NCBI GenBank assembly: GCA_000403495.2
Contig: KE159810.1
Location: 248,001 to 312,000 of the forward strand
Source: Lachnospiraceae bacterium 10-1
Lineage (GTDB): Bacteria; Bacillota; Clostridia; Lachnospirales; Lachnospiraceae
DNA length: 64,000 bases
Direction: 5' to 3'
In this document: one piece after another, positions 51,858-62,217 of the stretch
Position numbering within the stretch: position 1 is the stretch's first letter
How the letters are laid out: every line of letters begins with the position of its first letter
Notes under the pieces: generated by a model
What the model saw: only the letters and a program-made list of their open reading frames with translations
Database searches by the model: none
What the model was told of the DNA's origin: nothing
Position numbers and translations under genes: made by a program

Positions 51858-52685
51858 TTACATAAATGGGTTATAAAATCTGCTTCCATCCGCATAAGTA
51901 ACTGCCAGCGCAGCCACCATAAATACCACCGTAAAAGCAATGGTAAGGTAATCGTTTCTGCGCAGTTTCTTTTCCATGTACCAGGTGCGTTTCTTATGTT
52001 TTCCATATCCCCGAAGCTCCATTGCATTGCTGACAATATCAATCCGGTCCATACTGGAAAAGATCAAGGGAAAAATAATGGAGGAGGTATTTTTTATTCT
52101 GGAAAAAAGGGATGCCTTGCCTGACATTTCAATCCCCCTTGCCTCCTGCGCATGTTTGATCTTGGTAAACTCTCCCTGCACGTCCGGAATGTATCTTAGC
52201 GCAATGGAAATGGCATAGCCTACATTATAGCTGATCCCAATTTTGTTCATGGATGCTGCAAATTCACTTGGGTTGGTGGTTACCAAAAACATAAACACCG
52301 CCGGAATAACCGTAAAATACTTTATGATCACATTAAACTCATAAAAAAGCTGTTCCATGGTCACATCATAACGTCCTGCAATGTGGAAAAGAACCGTCCT
52401 TGTTCCATAAATGTGCGTTCCCTGATCCGGGGAAAACACAAAAATTGCAATTACATTAAGCGTCAAAAACAGCATAATCATCTTAAACACAGCCCCAACC
52501 TGTTTCCACTGCGTCTTTGATATCTTGAAAATAATCATGCTGAAAATTACCATAAAAATTAAAATTCTGGTATCATATGTGAGCATACTGGTTAAACACC
52601 AAAGAAGGAAAAAAATCAGCTTGGTCACTCCGCTTAACTGGTGAATCCAGGTATCTTTTTCTTCATAAGCTAGTATTTTAGACAT
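51858..52685 (-). CDS. ecfT: ECF transporter transmembrane (T) component
   Basis: A 275-aa T component with about six TM segments and the coupling-helix motifs that contact the ATPases (IALRYIPDVQGEFTKIKHAQEARG and SNAMELRGYGKHKK, the two Ala-Arg-Gly signatures). It scaffolds the S component on the ATPase pair. The ATG at 52685 overlaps the end of the ATPase gene by 8 bp, with AAGGAGGAG ~9 nt upstream, so the genes are translationally coupled. Longer in-frame starts overlap the ATPase gene. Confidence 0.92.
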   Translation of the reverse strand: MSKILAYEEKDTWIHQLSGVTKLIFFLLWCLTSMLTYDTRILIFMVIFSMIIFKISKTQWKQVGAVFKMIMLFLTLNVIAIFVFSPDQGTHIYGTRTVLFHIAGRYDVTMEQLFYEFNVIIKYFTVIPAVFMFLVTTNPSEFAASMNKIGISYNVGYAISIALRYIPDVQGEFTKIKHAQEARGIEMSGKASLFSRIKNTSSIIFPLIFSSMDRIDIVSNAMELRGYGKHKKRTWYMEKKLRRNDYLTIAFTVVFMVAALAVTYADGSRFYNPFM

Positions 52686-54405
52686 CTGATCGCTCCTCCT
52701 TTTGTATCCTTCTTTCCCGTTCATAGGCAATGAACCGCTCCACAAATTCGGAAGGCTGATCGATCTGACAGCTAAGGGCCAGATCATATAAAGATGTTTT
52801 CTTTAAATATGCCTTATCTGCAATCTCCTCATTAGTCAGCACTTTAGCAGGGGTATCATCTGCTATCAAATGGCCGTCTGCAATTACAATCGCCCGGTCT
52901 GTATACTCCAGCATCAGATGCATATCATGAGTAATCATGATAATGGTGATGCCATATCTTTCATTAATTTCCTTTAAAAATTCCATGATTTCCGTATAAT
53001 GCCGGTAATCCTGCCCTGCGGTAGGCTCGTCAAGTATCAGAATCTGAGGATCCATTACAAGGATAGAAGCAATAGAAACTCTTTTTTTCTGTCCGAAGCT
53101 TAAAGCTGACACCGGCCAGTTTCTAAAAGGATAAAGACCGCAGATTTTTAATGTCTTATAAACTCTTTCCTTTATTTCTTCTTCCGGCACACCCCGGACA
53201 ACAAGCCCTAATGCAACCTCATCAAAGATCATGGGCTTGGAGATCATCTGATTGGGGCTCTGCATCACCAACCCAATCCTTTCTCCCCGCTCTTTAATGG
53301 AAAGAGGCGCCATATCTTCTCCATTTAAAAGAATCCTTCCTCTGGAAGGCTTATAAAAACCGCAAATCAAATTGGAAAGCGTAGATTTTCCGGCACCGTT
53401 TTTCCCTACAATGCTGACCATTTCTCCTTTTTTAATATCAAAATGAATATGCTGGAGAATGGGATTTCCTTCCTGATACGAAAAATACAGATTCTCCACC
53501 TTCAATACGGAAGAAGTTTCTTTTTTCTCCGGCTTTTGAGGCGCTTTTTCAAACCAGTTTTTTACAAAATCCCTATATCCCTCCAAATTCATGGTTTCAA
53601 TGTGCTGGGGATTATCCTTGGGAGCAATCACACAGCCTGCATGTTTTAATGCAGTAATATATAAAGGTTCCCTGATTCCCTGCCGGTTTAAAACATCCAC
53701 CGCCAAAAGCTCAGCAGGTGTAGTATCCGCTACAATTCTTCCCTCTCCGATAACTACAATCCGGTCCACATCTTTGTAAAGAGCATCTTCAAGACGGTGC
53801 TCAATAATAAGGATGGTTTTCTGCTTCTTTTTTTGTATCTGGTCTATCATGCCTATGGCGCGCTTTCCGGTAGCCGGATCCAAATTGGCCAAAGGTTCGT
53901 CAAACAAAAGAATATCAACGTCATCCACCATAACGCCTGCCATAGACACTCTCTGCTTTTGGCCGCCGGACAATTCCCCTGGGGCATTGTGAAGAAGCTT
54001 CTTCACGTCCACCATCTCTGCCGCTTCATCTACTTTTCTAATCATTTCCTCCTGAGAAACCAGATTGTTTTCAAGAGCAAATGCAATATCTTCCGCCACA
54101 GTCAGTCCTATAAACTGCCCGTCCGTGTCCTGCAGCACCGTGCCTACAATTTTAGACAGGCCGAATATCCCAAGCTTTTCCGGATCCTTCCCGGCAATCT
54201 GCAAAACTCCTGTGCTTTCTCCCGTATACGAAAAAGGCACCAGCCCATTGATGCAATGGGCCAGTGTTGATTTTCCTGATCCTGAAGGGCCTACGATCAA
54301 AACTTTTTCTCCGGGCATAATCGCAAGATTAATATCCTTAAGCGTGGATTCTGTCTGCGCTCGATATTTAAATGAAAAATCTTTAAATTCGATAATAGGC
54401 ACCAT
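52678..54405 (-). CDS. Fused ECF transporter ATPase (two ABC domains, EcfA1A2)
   Basis: A 575-aa protein with two complete ABC ATPase domains: Walker A GPSGSGKST (~36-44) and GKNGAGKST (~330), Walker B/signature LSGGQKQRVSM and LSFGQKKRVSI, EPLANLDP and EPTAGQDY. In group II ECF transporters EcfA and EcfA' are separate; here they are fused like YkoD. It sits between the S component (5 bp upstream) and ecfT (overlapping), making a dedicated transporter that may also serve the lone S components RibU, ThiT and the one at 14646. Confidence 0.9.
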   Translation of the reverse strand: MVPIIEFKDFSFKYRAQTESTLKDINLAIMPGEKVLIVGPSGSGKSTLAHCINGLVPFSYTGESTGVLQIAGKDPEKLGIFGLSKIVGTVLQDTDGQFIGLTVAEDIAFALENNLVSQEEMIRKVDEAAEMVDVKKLLHNAPGELSGGQKQRVSMAGVMVDDVDILLFDEPLANLDPATGKRAIGMIDQIQKKKQKTILIIEHRLEDALYKDVDRIVVIGEGRIVADTTPAELLAVDVLNRQGIREPLYITALKHAGCVIAPKDNPQHIETMNLEGYRDFVKNWFEKAPQKPEKKETSSVLKVENLYFSYQEGNPILQHIHFDIKKGEMVSIVGKNGAGKSTLSNLICGFYKPSRGRILLNGEDMAPLSIKERGERIGLVMQSPNQMISKPMIFDEVALGLVVRGVPEEEIKERVYKTLKICGLYPFRNWPVSALSFGQKKRVSIASILVMDPQILILDEPTAGQDYRHYTEIMEFLKEINERYGITIIMITHDMHLMLEYTDRAIVIADGHLIADDTPAKVLTNEEIADKAYLKKTSLYDLALSCQIDQPSEFVERFIAYERERRIQKEERSDV

Positions 54406-54410
54406 ATCGT

Positions 54411-54965
54411 TTAATCCTCTTTTTTAAGACTGGAAGATTTTGCTCCAACTGCCGAATATCCTGCACAAAGTAATGTTCCCAGAATACCGATAATGATAAT
54501 GTTTCCTACAAATGCCCATGCACCCTGTACAAATACTTTATTTACAGGCTCTGCATAAATCAAAATATCCAGAATCGGTGCAACAACAATCCATGCAACA
54601 GCATTTGCAATCACCTGAACCACATTAAAATGAATGATCATCTTAGAGCCGCCAAAGCCGCCCTCTTTAATTGCATATTTCTTTGCAAATATTCCGATTG
54701 CAAGGCCAACTACCGCATCAGGGAATACCCAGCTCCACCATACACTGCCATAGAACATTGCATCACCTAATGCATGTCCTAAAAGACCGATGATTCCTCC
54801 TACAACAGGCCCAAAAACAGCAGCCAGAAAAGCCATAATCGCCATACGGGGCTGTAAATATGTATTGGGAATAGGAGTGGGAATCTGAATTTCCGTAAGT
54901 GCAACAAACAGTGCGGTTCCAATACCAATTGCAACGACTTCTTTAATGCCAAATTTAAATTTCAT
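54411..54965 (-). CDS. UPF0397-family ECF S component
   Basis: A 184-aa S component of the UPF0397 family: IKEVVAIGIGTALFVALTEIQIP, PNTYLQPRMAIMAFLAAVFGPVVG, GHALGDAMFYG and WWSWVFPDAVVGLAIGIFAKK are the recognised blocks. The family has been proposed for riboflavin-like or other vitamin uptake, but the ligand of this branch is unproved. It is first in S-AA-T, and AGGAGGA precedes the ATG. No riboswitch was seen upstream, in contrast to ribU and thiT. Confidence 0.87.
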   Translation of the reverse strand: MKFKFGIKEVVAIGIGTALFVALTEIQIPTPIPNTYLQPRMAIMAFLAAVFGPVVGGIIGLLGHALGDAMFYGSVWWSWVFPDAVVGLAIGIFAKKYAIKEGGFGGSKMIIHFNVVQVIANAVAWIVVAPILDILIYAEPVNKVFVQGAWAFVGNIIIIGILGTLLCAGYSAVGAKSSSLKKED

Positions 54966-55021
54966 ATGAATATCCTCCTCATAATTATATTGTTTGGCTT
55001 CAAAATCCTTTAGATTCGCTC

Positions 55022-58000
55022 TTAGTATAACATAATCTCTTTCCCAAGTGCAAAAGAATATATGATTTTCTGCTTTACTTTTTTTCCTGTCAGTCTTTCC
55101 AATGCCTCCCCATAATAATCCAGCTGAACCTGATATCTCCCGATCAGCTCTTTTTCTGAACTAACGGCATCCGTTTTATAATCTACAACTACAATTTCCC
55201 CCTCCTCTTCAAAGAATACATCAATAATTCCCTGAATCAGCACCTGTTCCTTTTCCGGAAACTGTGTGCCTAGCCGGTTGGCCGGAAGTCCCAAAACAAA
55301 GGGCTGTTCCCGTTTTAGCTTTCCCTCCTGCCCAGCCTTTGCCATCCGGTATGCCAGAGCGCTTTTTAAAAATTTTTCTACTTTTGTAAGGAAAACACTT
55401 TCCCTCCACCGTTTCTCCAAAACCTGTTCCTCTACAAACTGATCCAGTTGACGGGCCAGTTCTTCCCTCTTTCCTTCTTTTTCTTCCGTATTCTCATTCG
55501 GATTCATCCATTTTAAAAAAGGAGAAAAGTCTAAAAGTTCCATCACCTTATGGTAGGCGCTTCCTCTGTCTGTTCCTGACATTCCCTCCCTGCTTTCAAT
55601 AAAGGAAGGAATATAAGGCACAATTTCCGGTTCCTCAAACAGTGTCTGTGTAAAGGCATTTTCCATACGTACCTGCGCCTTTTCCTCTGCTTCTGCACTT
55701 TCTATTGACCGTTCTGGTAAATCATTCATTCTCTTTTTCTTTAATTCCGACACTGTAGTTTTTATAAACAATTCCGACAAATATTGATAAGCATAGCTTC
55801 GGGAAAACTTATCTGACAAATGCATCATAATTTCATTTTCCCTGTCAGTCACTAAGTCAGGGTGAAAAACTTTTGTAAGAAGCTGCTGCCTGCGTCCTGT
55901 TTCTTCTGTCGCGTCACTCACATCTTTAAAAAACACTTCATGGGGCTCAACCATTTCCACCTGGGATAAGCAGGGTAAGATAAAATCCAGATAGCATCCT
56001 GCACCGGAAAGATCCGAGAATGTAATTTTTTCCCCCTGAACTTTTTCCTGTTCCTGAAATTCTTTTTTCTGCTCCATCTGTGCCTTAAACTTTTCCATAT
56101 CAGGCGTCATTGCCGTAAGAATCAGTTTTTCCTTTGCTCTGGTCATTGCCACATACAGAATACGGAGTTCCTCACCTAATGCATCCAGCTTCATCTTAAG
56201 GGCCATTGCATTTTTTTTCAGGGTATTTCCCTTAATCCGAAGCTGAGTGTCAATATAATCCACCCCCACTCCCAAATCAATATCTGCAATCAGTCTGCCG
56301 CTGGTATCCTGCATGTTAAATTTTTTGGACAGCCCGGAAACAAAGCAAACGGGAAATTCCAGTCCCTTGCTTTTATGGATGCTCATAATGCGCACAACAT
56401 CTGCATTTTCATCAAGCACATCTGCTTCCCCATAATCCACCTCATACTTTTCCAATTGTTCTACATACCGCAGAAAATGAAACAGTCCGTAATAGCTGGT
56501 ATTCTCAAAAGCTGCCGCACGGGTTAAAAGCATCTCCACATTGGCTCTCCGCCGCTCTCCTCCCGGCCTGGCTGTCACATAATCCAGATATCCCGTATCC
56601 TGCAAAATCTCCTGAATCAGCTTGTGAATAGGCGTATACGCGCTTTTCCTCCGGTAGCCCGACAGCATGTTTAAAAAAGTATCTACTTTTTCCCGGAGAT
56701 CTCCCTGGCAGGAACTAAGCAGCTCAAATAAAGAACTTTCCTTATCTTTGCTGCGCAAGCCTGCAATTTCTTCCTCAGAAAATCCCCCAAAAAAAGACTT
56801 TAATGTTCCATAAAGCGGAATATCCTGCAATGGATTATCAATAATTTTTAAAAACTGCAAAAGCACCTTGATTTCCACTGCCTGAAAATATCCTGTCTGA
56901 GATGAAACATAGGCAGGAATCCCTTCTTTTTCAAGAATATTTTTAAATTCCTCCGCCCAGCCCGAGGTAGTCCGCAGAAGAATCACTATATCGCTGTATC
57001 TGACTGGTCTTAATAGACCGCTATTTTTGTCTGTTACCTGAAATTCACGGTACAAATCCCGTATTTTTCCGGCAATCATCTCCGCCTCCTGCTCTTTTAT
57101 GGTAAGCGATGAGCCGGAGTCTTTTCCCATTACAATATATTCTGTCTCATAGAAAGAGACCTGCTCCTTAGTTCCTTCCTCATATTCAGGATAAACTGCC
57201 CCCGGGTAAAGGGCCGCCTCCTCATCATACTCTACGCCTCCTAACTGTTTTCCCATAATCTGAAAAAAAAGCCGGTTAATGCTGTCAAGTACCTGGGGAC
57301 GGCTTCTGAAATTCTTATGAAGGTCGATTCGTTGACTATAAGAGTCATCCTTGGAATACGAATTATATTTTTCCATGAAAAGCTCCGGTCTTGCAAGACG
57401 GAATTTGTAAATACTCTGCTTTACATCTCCCACCATAAACCGGTTGAAATGTCCTTCTTCCTCGCCGGAAATACTTTTTAACAGAAATTCCTGTACCAGA
57501 TTGCTATCCTGATATTCATCAATCAATATTTCATGAAAGTGCTGGCGGTATTCCTTTGCTGCTTCCGTAGGATACACATTTCCATTTTCATCTTTATGCA
57601 GCAATACATGTAACGCCAAGTGCTCCATATCATGAAAATCAATCATATTTTCCTGTCTTTTCTTTTTATCCAGCTTTTCTTTATAAACAATTACAAGGCG
57701 CAGCAATTCTTCCACACTCTCCGCTGCCTTCTGCATCCTTTCAACTGCCTGCTGGGGAGAAATCAAAAGATATGAATTTCTGATATCCTCCAGCTGCTTT
57801 TTAATCTCCTTGCGGATCTGCTGAACTTTATCCCTGCATGCAGGATTTACTGTATCATCCTTTTTAGAAGGAAGCCTTCCAAAAGAAATTCCTTCAAAGG
57901 CATCATAGTATGCCTTAAGGCTGTCCGGTTTTAAAAGCTGTTTTAGCATTTCCCGCTCCTTTAAAAGCAAAGGAGCATACATATAAGGTCCATCCGGTCT

Positions 58001-58717
58001 GTCACAAATCCGCAGCGCCATATCCAGATTTTTAACACACTGCCCGCATATGATATGAATATATTCAATTAAAAACCTGCACCAATCTGAATTTTCCAGT
58101 TCGATAACATCTGTGATTTTATAATCTCCGGCACAATTGGCAATCCATTCTTCCGGCCAGGGATAACTCATGGAAAATTCATAGAGTCTGGTAATAAATT
58201 CCTCTAACAGCTGATCCGTATTTCCACCTGTAAAATACTCTACACAGCAAATAAACTCTTCTGTCTTTTCCTGATATGCCTCTTCCAAAAGCTCTGCCAG
58301 CACATCCTGCTTTAACAGCTTAAGCTCTCCTTCATCTGCAACCCGAAATGCCGGATCAAGCCCTACATCATTAAAGTTGTTTCTTATAATAAACAGGCAG
58401 AAGCTATGAATCGTAGTGATCTGGGCATTATGTAAAAGGGAAGCCTGTTTTTGGAGATGTGTATTTTCCGGCTCCTTCTCTAATTGCCTGCTGATGGCCT
58501 GGCCAATACGTTCCCGCATCTCCGCAGCAGCCGCATTGGTAAAAGTCACCACCAAAAGTCTGTCAATATCCACAGGATGTTCCGTATCTGTGATCATACG
58601 GATAATCCGCTCCACCAGAACTGCTGTCTTTCCCGATCCTGCGGCTGCGGAAACCAAAATATTTCTATCCCTTAAATCTATTACTTTTTGCTGTTCAGGG
58701 GTAAATTTAACTGCCAT
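55022..58717 (-). CDS. addA: ATP-dependent helicase/nuclease subunit A
   Basis: AddA is the UvrD-like helicase and C-terminal nuclease subunit of AddAB, which processes double-strand breaks and finds Chi. The ~1231-aa protein shows Walker A AAAGSGKTAVL (26-36), IDEYQDSN, GDVKQSIYKFR, the 2A-domain VRIMSIHKSKGLEFPV and LYVAMTRAKEKLILT, and a C-terminal RecB-type nuclease with YKTDAV. An in-frame TTG (58723) overlaps addB; the ATG at 58717 with AAAGGA ~8 nt upstream is preferred. 2 nt separate it from addB. Confidence 0.97.
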   Translation of the reverse strand: MAVKFTPEQQKVIDLRDRNILVSAAAGSGKTAVLVERIIRMITDTEHPVDIDRLLVVTFTNAAAAEMRERIGQAISRQLEKEPENTHLQKQASLLHNAQITTIHSFCLFIIRNNFNDVGLDPAFRVADEGELKLLKQDVLAELLEEAYQEKTEEFICCVEYFTGGNTDQLLEEFITRLYEFSMSYPWPEEWIANCAGDYKITDVIELENSDWCRFLIEYIHIICGQCVKNLDMALRICDRPDGPYMYAPLLLKEREMLKQLLKPDSLKAYYDAFEGISFGRLPSKKDDTVNPACRDKVQQIRKEIKKQLEDIRNSYLLISPQQAVERMQKAAESVEELLRLVIVYKEKLDKKKRQENMIDFHDMEHLALHVLLHKDENGNVYPTEAAKEYRQHFHEILIDEYQDSNLVQEFLLKSISGEEEGHFNRFMVGDVKQSIYKFRLARPELFMEKYNSYSKDDSYSQRIDLHKNFRSRPQVLDSINRLFFQIMGKQLGGVEYDEEAALYPGAVYPEYEEGTKEQVSFYETEYIVMGKDSGSSLTIKEQEAEMIAGKIRDLYREFQVTDKNSGLLRPVRYSDIVILLRTTSGWAEEFKNILEKEGIPAYVSSQTGYFQAVEIKVLLQFLKIIDNPLQDIPLYGTLKSFFGGFSEEEIAGLRSKDKESSLFELLSSCQGDLREKVDTFLNMLSGYRRKSAYTPIHKLIQEILQDTGYLDYVTARPGGERRRANVEMLLTRAAAFENTSYYGLFHFLRYVEQLEKYEVDYGEADVLDENADVVRIMSIHKSKGLEFPVCFVSGLSKKFNMQDTSGRLIADIDLGVGVDYIDTQLRIKGNTLKKNAMALKMKLDALGEELRILYVAMTRAKEKLILTAMTPDMEKFKAQMEQKKEFQEQEKVQGEKITFSDLSGAGCYLDFILPCLSQVEMVEPHEVFFKDVSDATEETGRRQQLLTKVFHPDLVTDRENEIMMHLSDKFSRSYAYQYLSELFIKTTVSELKKKRMNDLPERSIESAEAEEKAQVRMENAFTQTLFEEPEIVPYIPSFIESREGMSGTDRGSAYHKVMELLDFSPFLKWMNPNENTEEKEGKREELARQLDQFVEEQVLEKRWRESVFLTKVEKFLKSALAYRMAKAGQEGKLKREQPFVLGLPANRLGTQFPEKEQVLIQGIIDVFFEEEGEIVVVDYKTDAVSSEKELIGRYQVQLDYYGEALERLTGKKVKQKIIYSFALGKEIMLY

Positions 58718-58719
58718 GG

Positions 58720-61700
58720 TCAATTTCCTTTCTCTCCCATTTCTTCCCTCATCTTTTCAAGAAGTTCCTCTTTGGAAGAACTCGGAAGCATTCTCAGGTC
58801 ATATCCTGCCGCATTTTCCTCAAAATCACAGACGCCTTTATATACACAATAGCTGCAGGACTGCCTTCCACCCTGTTCACAAGGATTGACTGAAATAGTA
58901 CCATTCAGAATTTCTCTTCCAAACTGGCGGATTTTATGATTTACAAACTGGGAAACAGTTTCATAGTCTTCCTTTACTATGGTACTTGACCTTAAAGAAA
59001 AAGTACCATCCTTTTTTCGTTCCACAGGCACCACCAGCGACTTATCCGTGAAATTTTTATCCAGAAGGCTTACCACCTTATCATCTTCATTGACAATGCC
59101 ATTGGTACGCAGTTCTTTTAAGATTTCCTGATTTATCTCCTCTGCTGTCATCCCTTCCTTTGCACTAACAAGAGGATCACTTACATGATAATAAAGAAGC
59201 GCTGCTGGAACCACTTCCTTATCCGGATGCTTCTTTTTTTCAATTTCGGAAGCCACGTTCATATATACCACAAGCTGGAGCTGCAGCCCATAGTAAAGGG
59301 CCGCCAAATCAAATTTACGGTTACCGGATTTATAGTCAATTACCTTCACATAAACATGCTCCTCATCTTCACACACATCAATCCGGTCAATCCGTCCCTT
59401 AAGCTTTATTTTCTCTTTTTCCGAAAGGGCAATATTCACTGCATCCAGCGCCTCTACCCTTGAAAAGGACATTTCAAAGGAAGCAGGTACAAAATCTCCT
59501 TCCCGCAGTTGGGCTTTTAAAGTCCTGATCGTTCTTTTTAAAATCCGGTGCATCCGCTGCGTCACATACTCATAACGGGCATTGCTGTATAAAACTGTCT
59601 CTCCATAGGAAACCGTGCAGGCCTCAAGCGCCTCCTTAAGAAGCCGGTCTCCCTCCTCCTCGGGAAAATCAAACCATGTGTAATTGTTTTCTGCAAGTTT
59701 TCCTGCAAACAATTCCAGCACCTGATGAAAAATATTACCCATATCCGTCTGCTCAAAACTGTATTCATCACGCTCCTTCAGCATAAGTCCATATTGCAGG
59801 AAATGTGAATAAGCGCAGGCAGCGTACTTTTCCAGACGGCTGACGCTGTTTTCCAGCATACTTCCATAAAGAGCCCCGGCAACTGCCTTAGCAAGGGGCT
59901 TATGCTCATATCTGGCAAATGCCGCCTCTGACAGCCTTTTTGCATATGCACTATAGGTTTCATCTTCTGCATACATACGGTACAGGCTGTAAAGTTCTTC
60001 CTGCGTCAAACTGCCTGCTCTTCCCAGCGCATAATCTCTTAATTCCTTTGCAAGCAAAGTCATCCCGTCCTTCTTCCCCACAACCCTTGAAAAGGCGTTG
60101 TGGTTAACCCTTGAAAAGGCGTTGTGGTTAACCCTTGAAAAGATGTTGTTATCAATGTCAGTTTTCTTAATTTCTATTTCGGGAAAAATCTTTTTGATGG
60201 TTTCAATCAAATAAGACGGTCTTATACTTTTTCCCTGACTGCTTATCCGGGAATAAGAAAGATACAGCTTATCTGAAGGCTTTGTCATATTCATATAAAG
60301 ATACAATCTTTGAATATACATCTGCTGTCTTGGAGTGGGCGCCAGTTCAAACTCTGACTGCTGTAAAAACTCACGGTCAATATCAGAGATAATACCTCCT
60401 TTACTTCCGCTTTTGGGAATATTTCCATCATTTACTCCAAGAAAAAATAATACCTTTACCTGTTTTAAGCGGCTTCGCTCCATATCTCCCACTGCAATCC
60501 GGTCCACGCTTCCCGGGATGATTCCCACTTCAATTTCTCCAAAACCTGCATCCAGAATTTCCGCAAATTCCCTTAAAGTGATAGATTCTTTTGCAAGAAG
60601 CACCATAATCTGCTCCAGCAGTTCCATTACCAGCCGGTAGATCTGGGCATATTCCTTTGCCCGATCCATTTCTCCTTTTTCTTTAAAAAATTGTTCGTAT
60701 CCTGCCAGCTTTTCCTGAATCCTGCCTGCCACAATAAAATCATACAAAGTTCTTACCATTTCCCCTGCTGTTTCCTGTTTTGCCAAAAGAGGCGAAATCT
60801 GCTCCATAAGCCGGCTTCTGGTTCCATTAATTTTTTCTAAAATCTCAGGACTTTGATCTTTTCCCAGCCTGACAAAAGCCTGGCTCCATTTTTTCCTTCC
60901 CTTAATGCCACAGGCTAACACATAATTTTCCAAGGTATCAATTTCCTCCGGCAAAAAATCAGCAAGTCCGCACCGAAGATAATGAAAAACTGCCTCATAG
61001 GAAAAATGGTCTAAAACAATTTTCAGCGCACTTCGAATGTATTCAATAAAGGGATTCAGCAAAAGCCCCCTCGTCCGGTCTAAAAAAACAGGAATATCAT
61101 ATATAAGAGCTTCTCTTTCAAAGTAATCTCCATAGGTTTCCAAATCTCCGGTAACCACCGCAATATCCCGATAGCAATACCCTTCCTCCAATACCAGTTT
61201 TTTGATCTGAATACATACTGCCTGAACTTCCAGTGCAGGATTAAGAGCTTCTTCTATAAAAATACTGCTTTGCTCCTTTTCATAAACCTGAGACGGATAT
61301 CGAAACAGATTCTGTTCCAAATGAGCCATTGGTTTATTTCCCATAAATCTGGGGAGAGGACTGTTTTTCATATAGATATCTTCTTTTTTCTCAATTCCTG
61401 CCTCTTTTGCCAGCCGGCATAAGTCCCCAACCGTTTTTTTACTTAAATAAAACAGCTCCTGCTCACCGCCGCTTCGAAAGGGATCTTCTTTCATATCAAT
61501 AGTTATGGAAACAATGACCTGTCTGGTCAAGACAAGAAGCTCCTGTATTAACCGGTACTGAATCGCTGTAAAGCCTGTAAAACCGTCAAAAACAACTACA
61601 CTGTTTTTTACAATTTTTGATTTTGAAACCGCCCTTGTTAAAAGTTCTAAAGTTTCTTCCGTAGTGATAAACTTGTCCTTTATGTAATCGTTAAATCCCT

Positions 61701-62190
61701 GATAAATAACCTCCAGATCTTTAAGCTTATAAAAAAGCGCCCCACGCCCCTTTGCAAACTCAGCCAGCCCTGCCACTTCTTTTGTTGTAAGCCCATATTG
61801 TTTAAACTCTGAAATTGCCGATTTTACCTCATGGATATATCCGATCTTATTTAAATTCTTTCCCAGCACAGGCATTTCATCCTTAAAATCTGCTGCTACC
61901 TTCCGAAGAACCAGACTTTTTCCGGTGTCATCCAAAACCGGCTTATGTCCATAACCGGTTTCCTCAAAGATCCTGTGGGCAAGCCTCCCAAAGCTTAGTA
62001 CATCAATATTCATAATACCGCCGGATTCGCTGGCATTGACCAAATCTACCTGCGTCTGCATGGTAAACTGGTCCGGCACCAGAAATAAAAAATTACGTTC
62101 CGGTTCCTTCTTTGCCCAAGTTGTAATGTGTTGATGAAGCTGTCTGCTCTTTCCAGCCCCTGAACCCCCAAAATAAAACTGCAATCCCAT
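58720..62190 (-). CDS. addB: ATP-dependent helicase/nuclease subunit B
   Basis: AddB is the second subunit of AddAB, with a nonfunctional helicase and a nuclease. The 1156-aa protein opens with Walker A FGGSGAGKSRQL, and the C-terminal nuclease contains RIDRIDV, VIDYKSGNRKF and the [4Fe-4S] Cys set (an early Cys in YAACAYSHF and three late ones in the SCSYCVYKGVC block). An in-frame tandem of 24-bp units (8 residues, 60082-60153) occurs between the helicase-like and nuclease regions. addA follows 2 nt downstream. Confidence 0.97.
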   Translation of the reverse strand: MGLQFYFGGSGAGKSRQLHQHITTWAKKEPERNFLFLVPDQFTMQTQVDLVNASESGGIMNIDVLSFGRLAHRIFEETGYGHKPVLDDTGKSLVLRKVAADFKDEMPVLGKNLNKIGYIHEVKSAISEFKQYGLTTKEVAGLAEFAKGRGALFYKLKDLEVIYQGFNDYIKDKFITTEETLELLTRAVSKSKIVKNSVVVFDGFTGFTAIQYRLIQELLVLTRQVIVSITIDMKEDPFRSGGEQELFYLSKKTVGDLCRLAKEAGIEKKEDIYMKNSPLPRFMGNKPMAHLEQNLFRYPSQVYEKEQSSIFIEEALNPALEVQAVCIQIKKLVLEEGYCYRDIAVVTGDLETYGDYFEREALIYDIPVFLDRTRGLLLNPFIEYIRSALKIVLDHFSYEAVFHYLRCGLADFLPEEIDTLENYVLACGIKGRKKWSQAFVRLGKDQSPEILEKINGTRSRLMEQISPLLAKQETAGEMVRTLYDFIVAGRIQEKLAGYEQFFKEKGEMDRAKEYAQIYRLVMELLEQIMVLLAKESITLREFAEILDAGFGEIEVGIIPGSVDRIAVGDMERSRLKQVKVLFFLGVNDGNIPKSGSKGGIISDIDREFLQQSEFELAPTPRQQMYIQRLYLYMNMTKPSDKLYLSYSRISSQGKSIRPSYLIETIKKIFPEIEIKKTDIDNNIFSRVNHNAFSRVNHNAFSRVVGKKDGMTLLAKELRDYALGRAGSLTQEELYSLYRMYAEDETYSAYAKRLSEAAFARYEHKPLAKAVAGALYGSMLENSVSRLEKYAACAYSHFLQYGLMLKERDEYSFEQTDMGNIFHQVLELFAGKLAENNYTWFDFPEEEGDRLLKEALEACTVSYGETVLYSNARYEYVTQRMHRILKRTIRTLKAQLREGDFVPASFEMSFSRVEALDAVNIALSEKEKIKLKGRIDRIDVCEDEEHVYVKVIDYKSGNRKFDLAALYYGLQLQLVVYMNVASEIEKKKHPDKEVVPAALLYYHVSDPLVSAKEGMTAEEINQEILKELRTNGIVNEDDKVVSLLDKNFTDKSLVVPVERKKDGTFSLRSSTIVKEDYETVSQFVNHKIRQFGREILNGTISVNPCEQGGRQSCSYCVYKGVCDFEENAAGYDLRMLPSSSKEELLEKMREEMGEKGN
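60082..60153. repeat. Tandem 24-bp repeat inside addB
   Basis: Two perfect copies of a 24-bp unit (60082-60105 and 60106-60129) and a third degenerate copy (60130-60153). In frame it encodes NHNAFSRV repeats, ending in IFSRV. It adds length polymorphism potential without breaking the frame. Confidence 0.85.
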
Positions 62191-62217
62191 AATATCTCCT
62201 GTTATTTAAATCCTTAT

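Noticed and set aside
60082-60153. Possible CRISPR-like repeats
   Set aside because: Units are tandem with no spacers, in frame with addB, so a coding minisatellite is the better reading.
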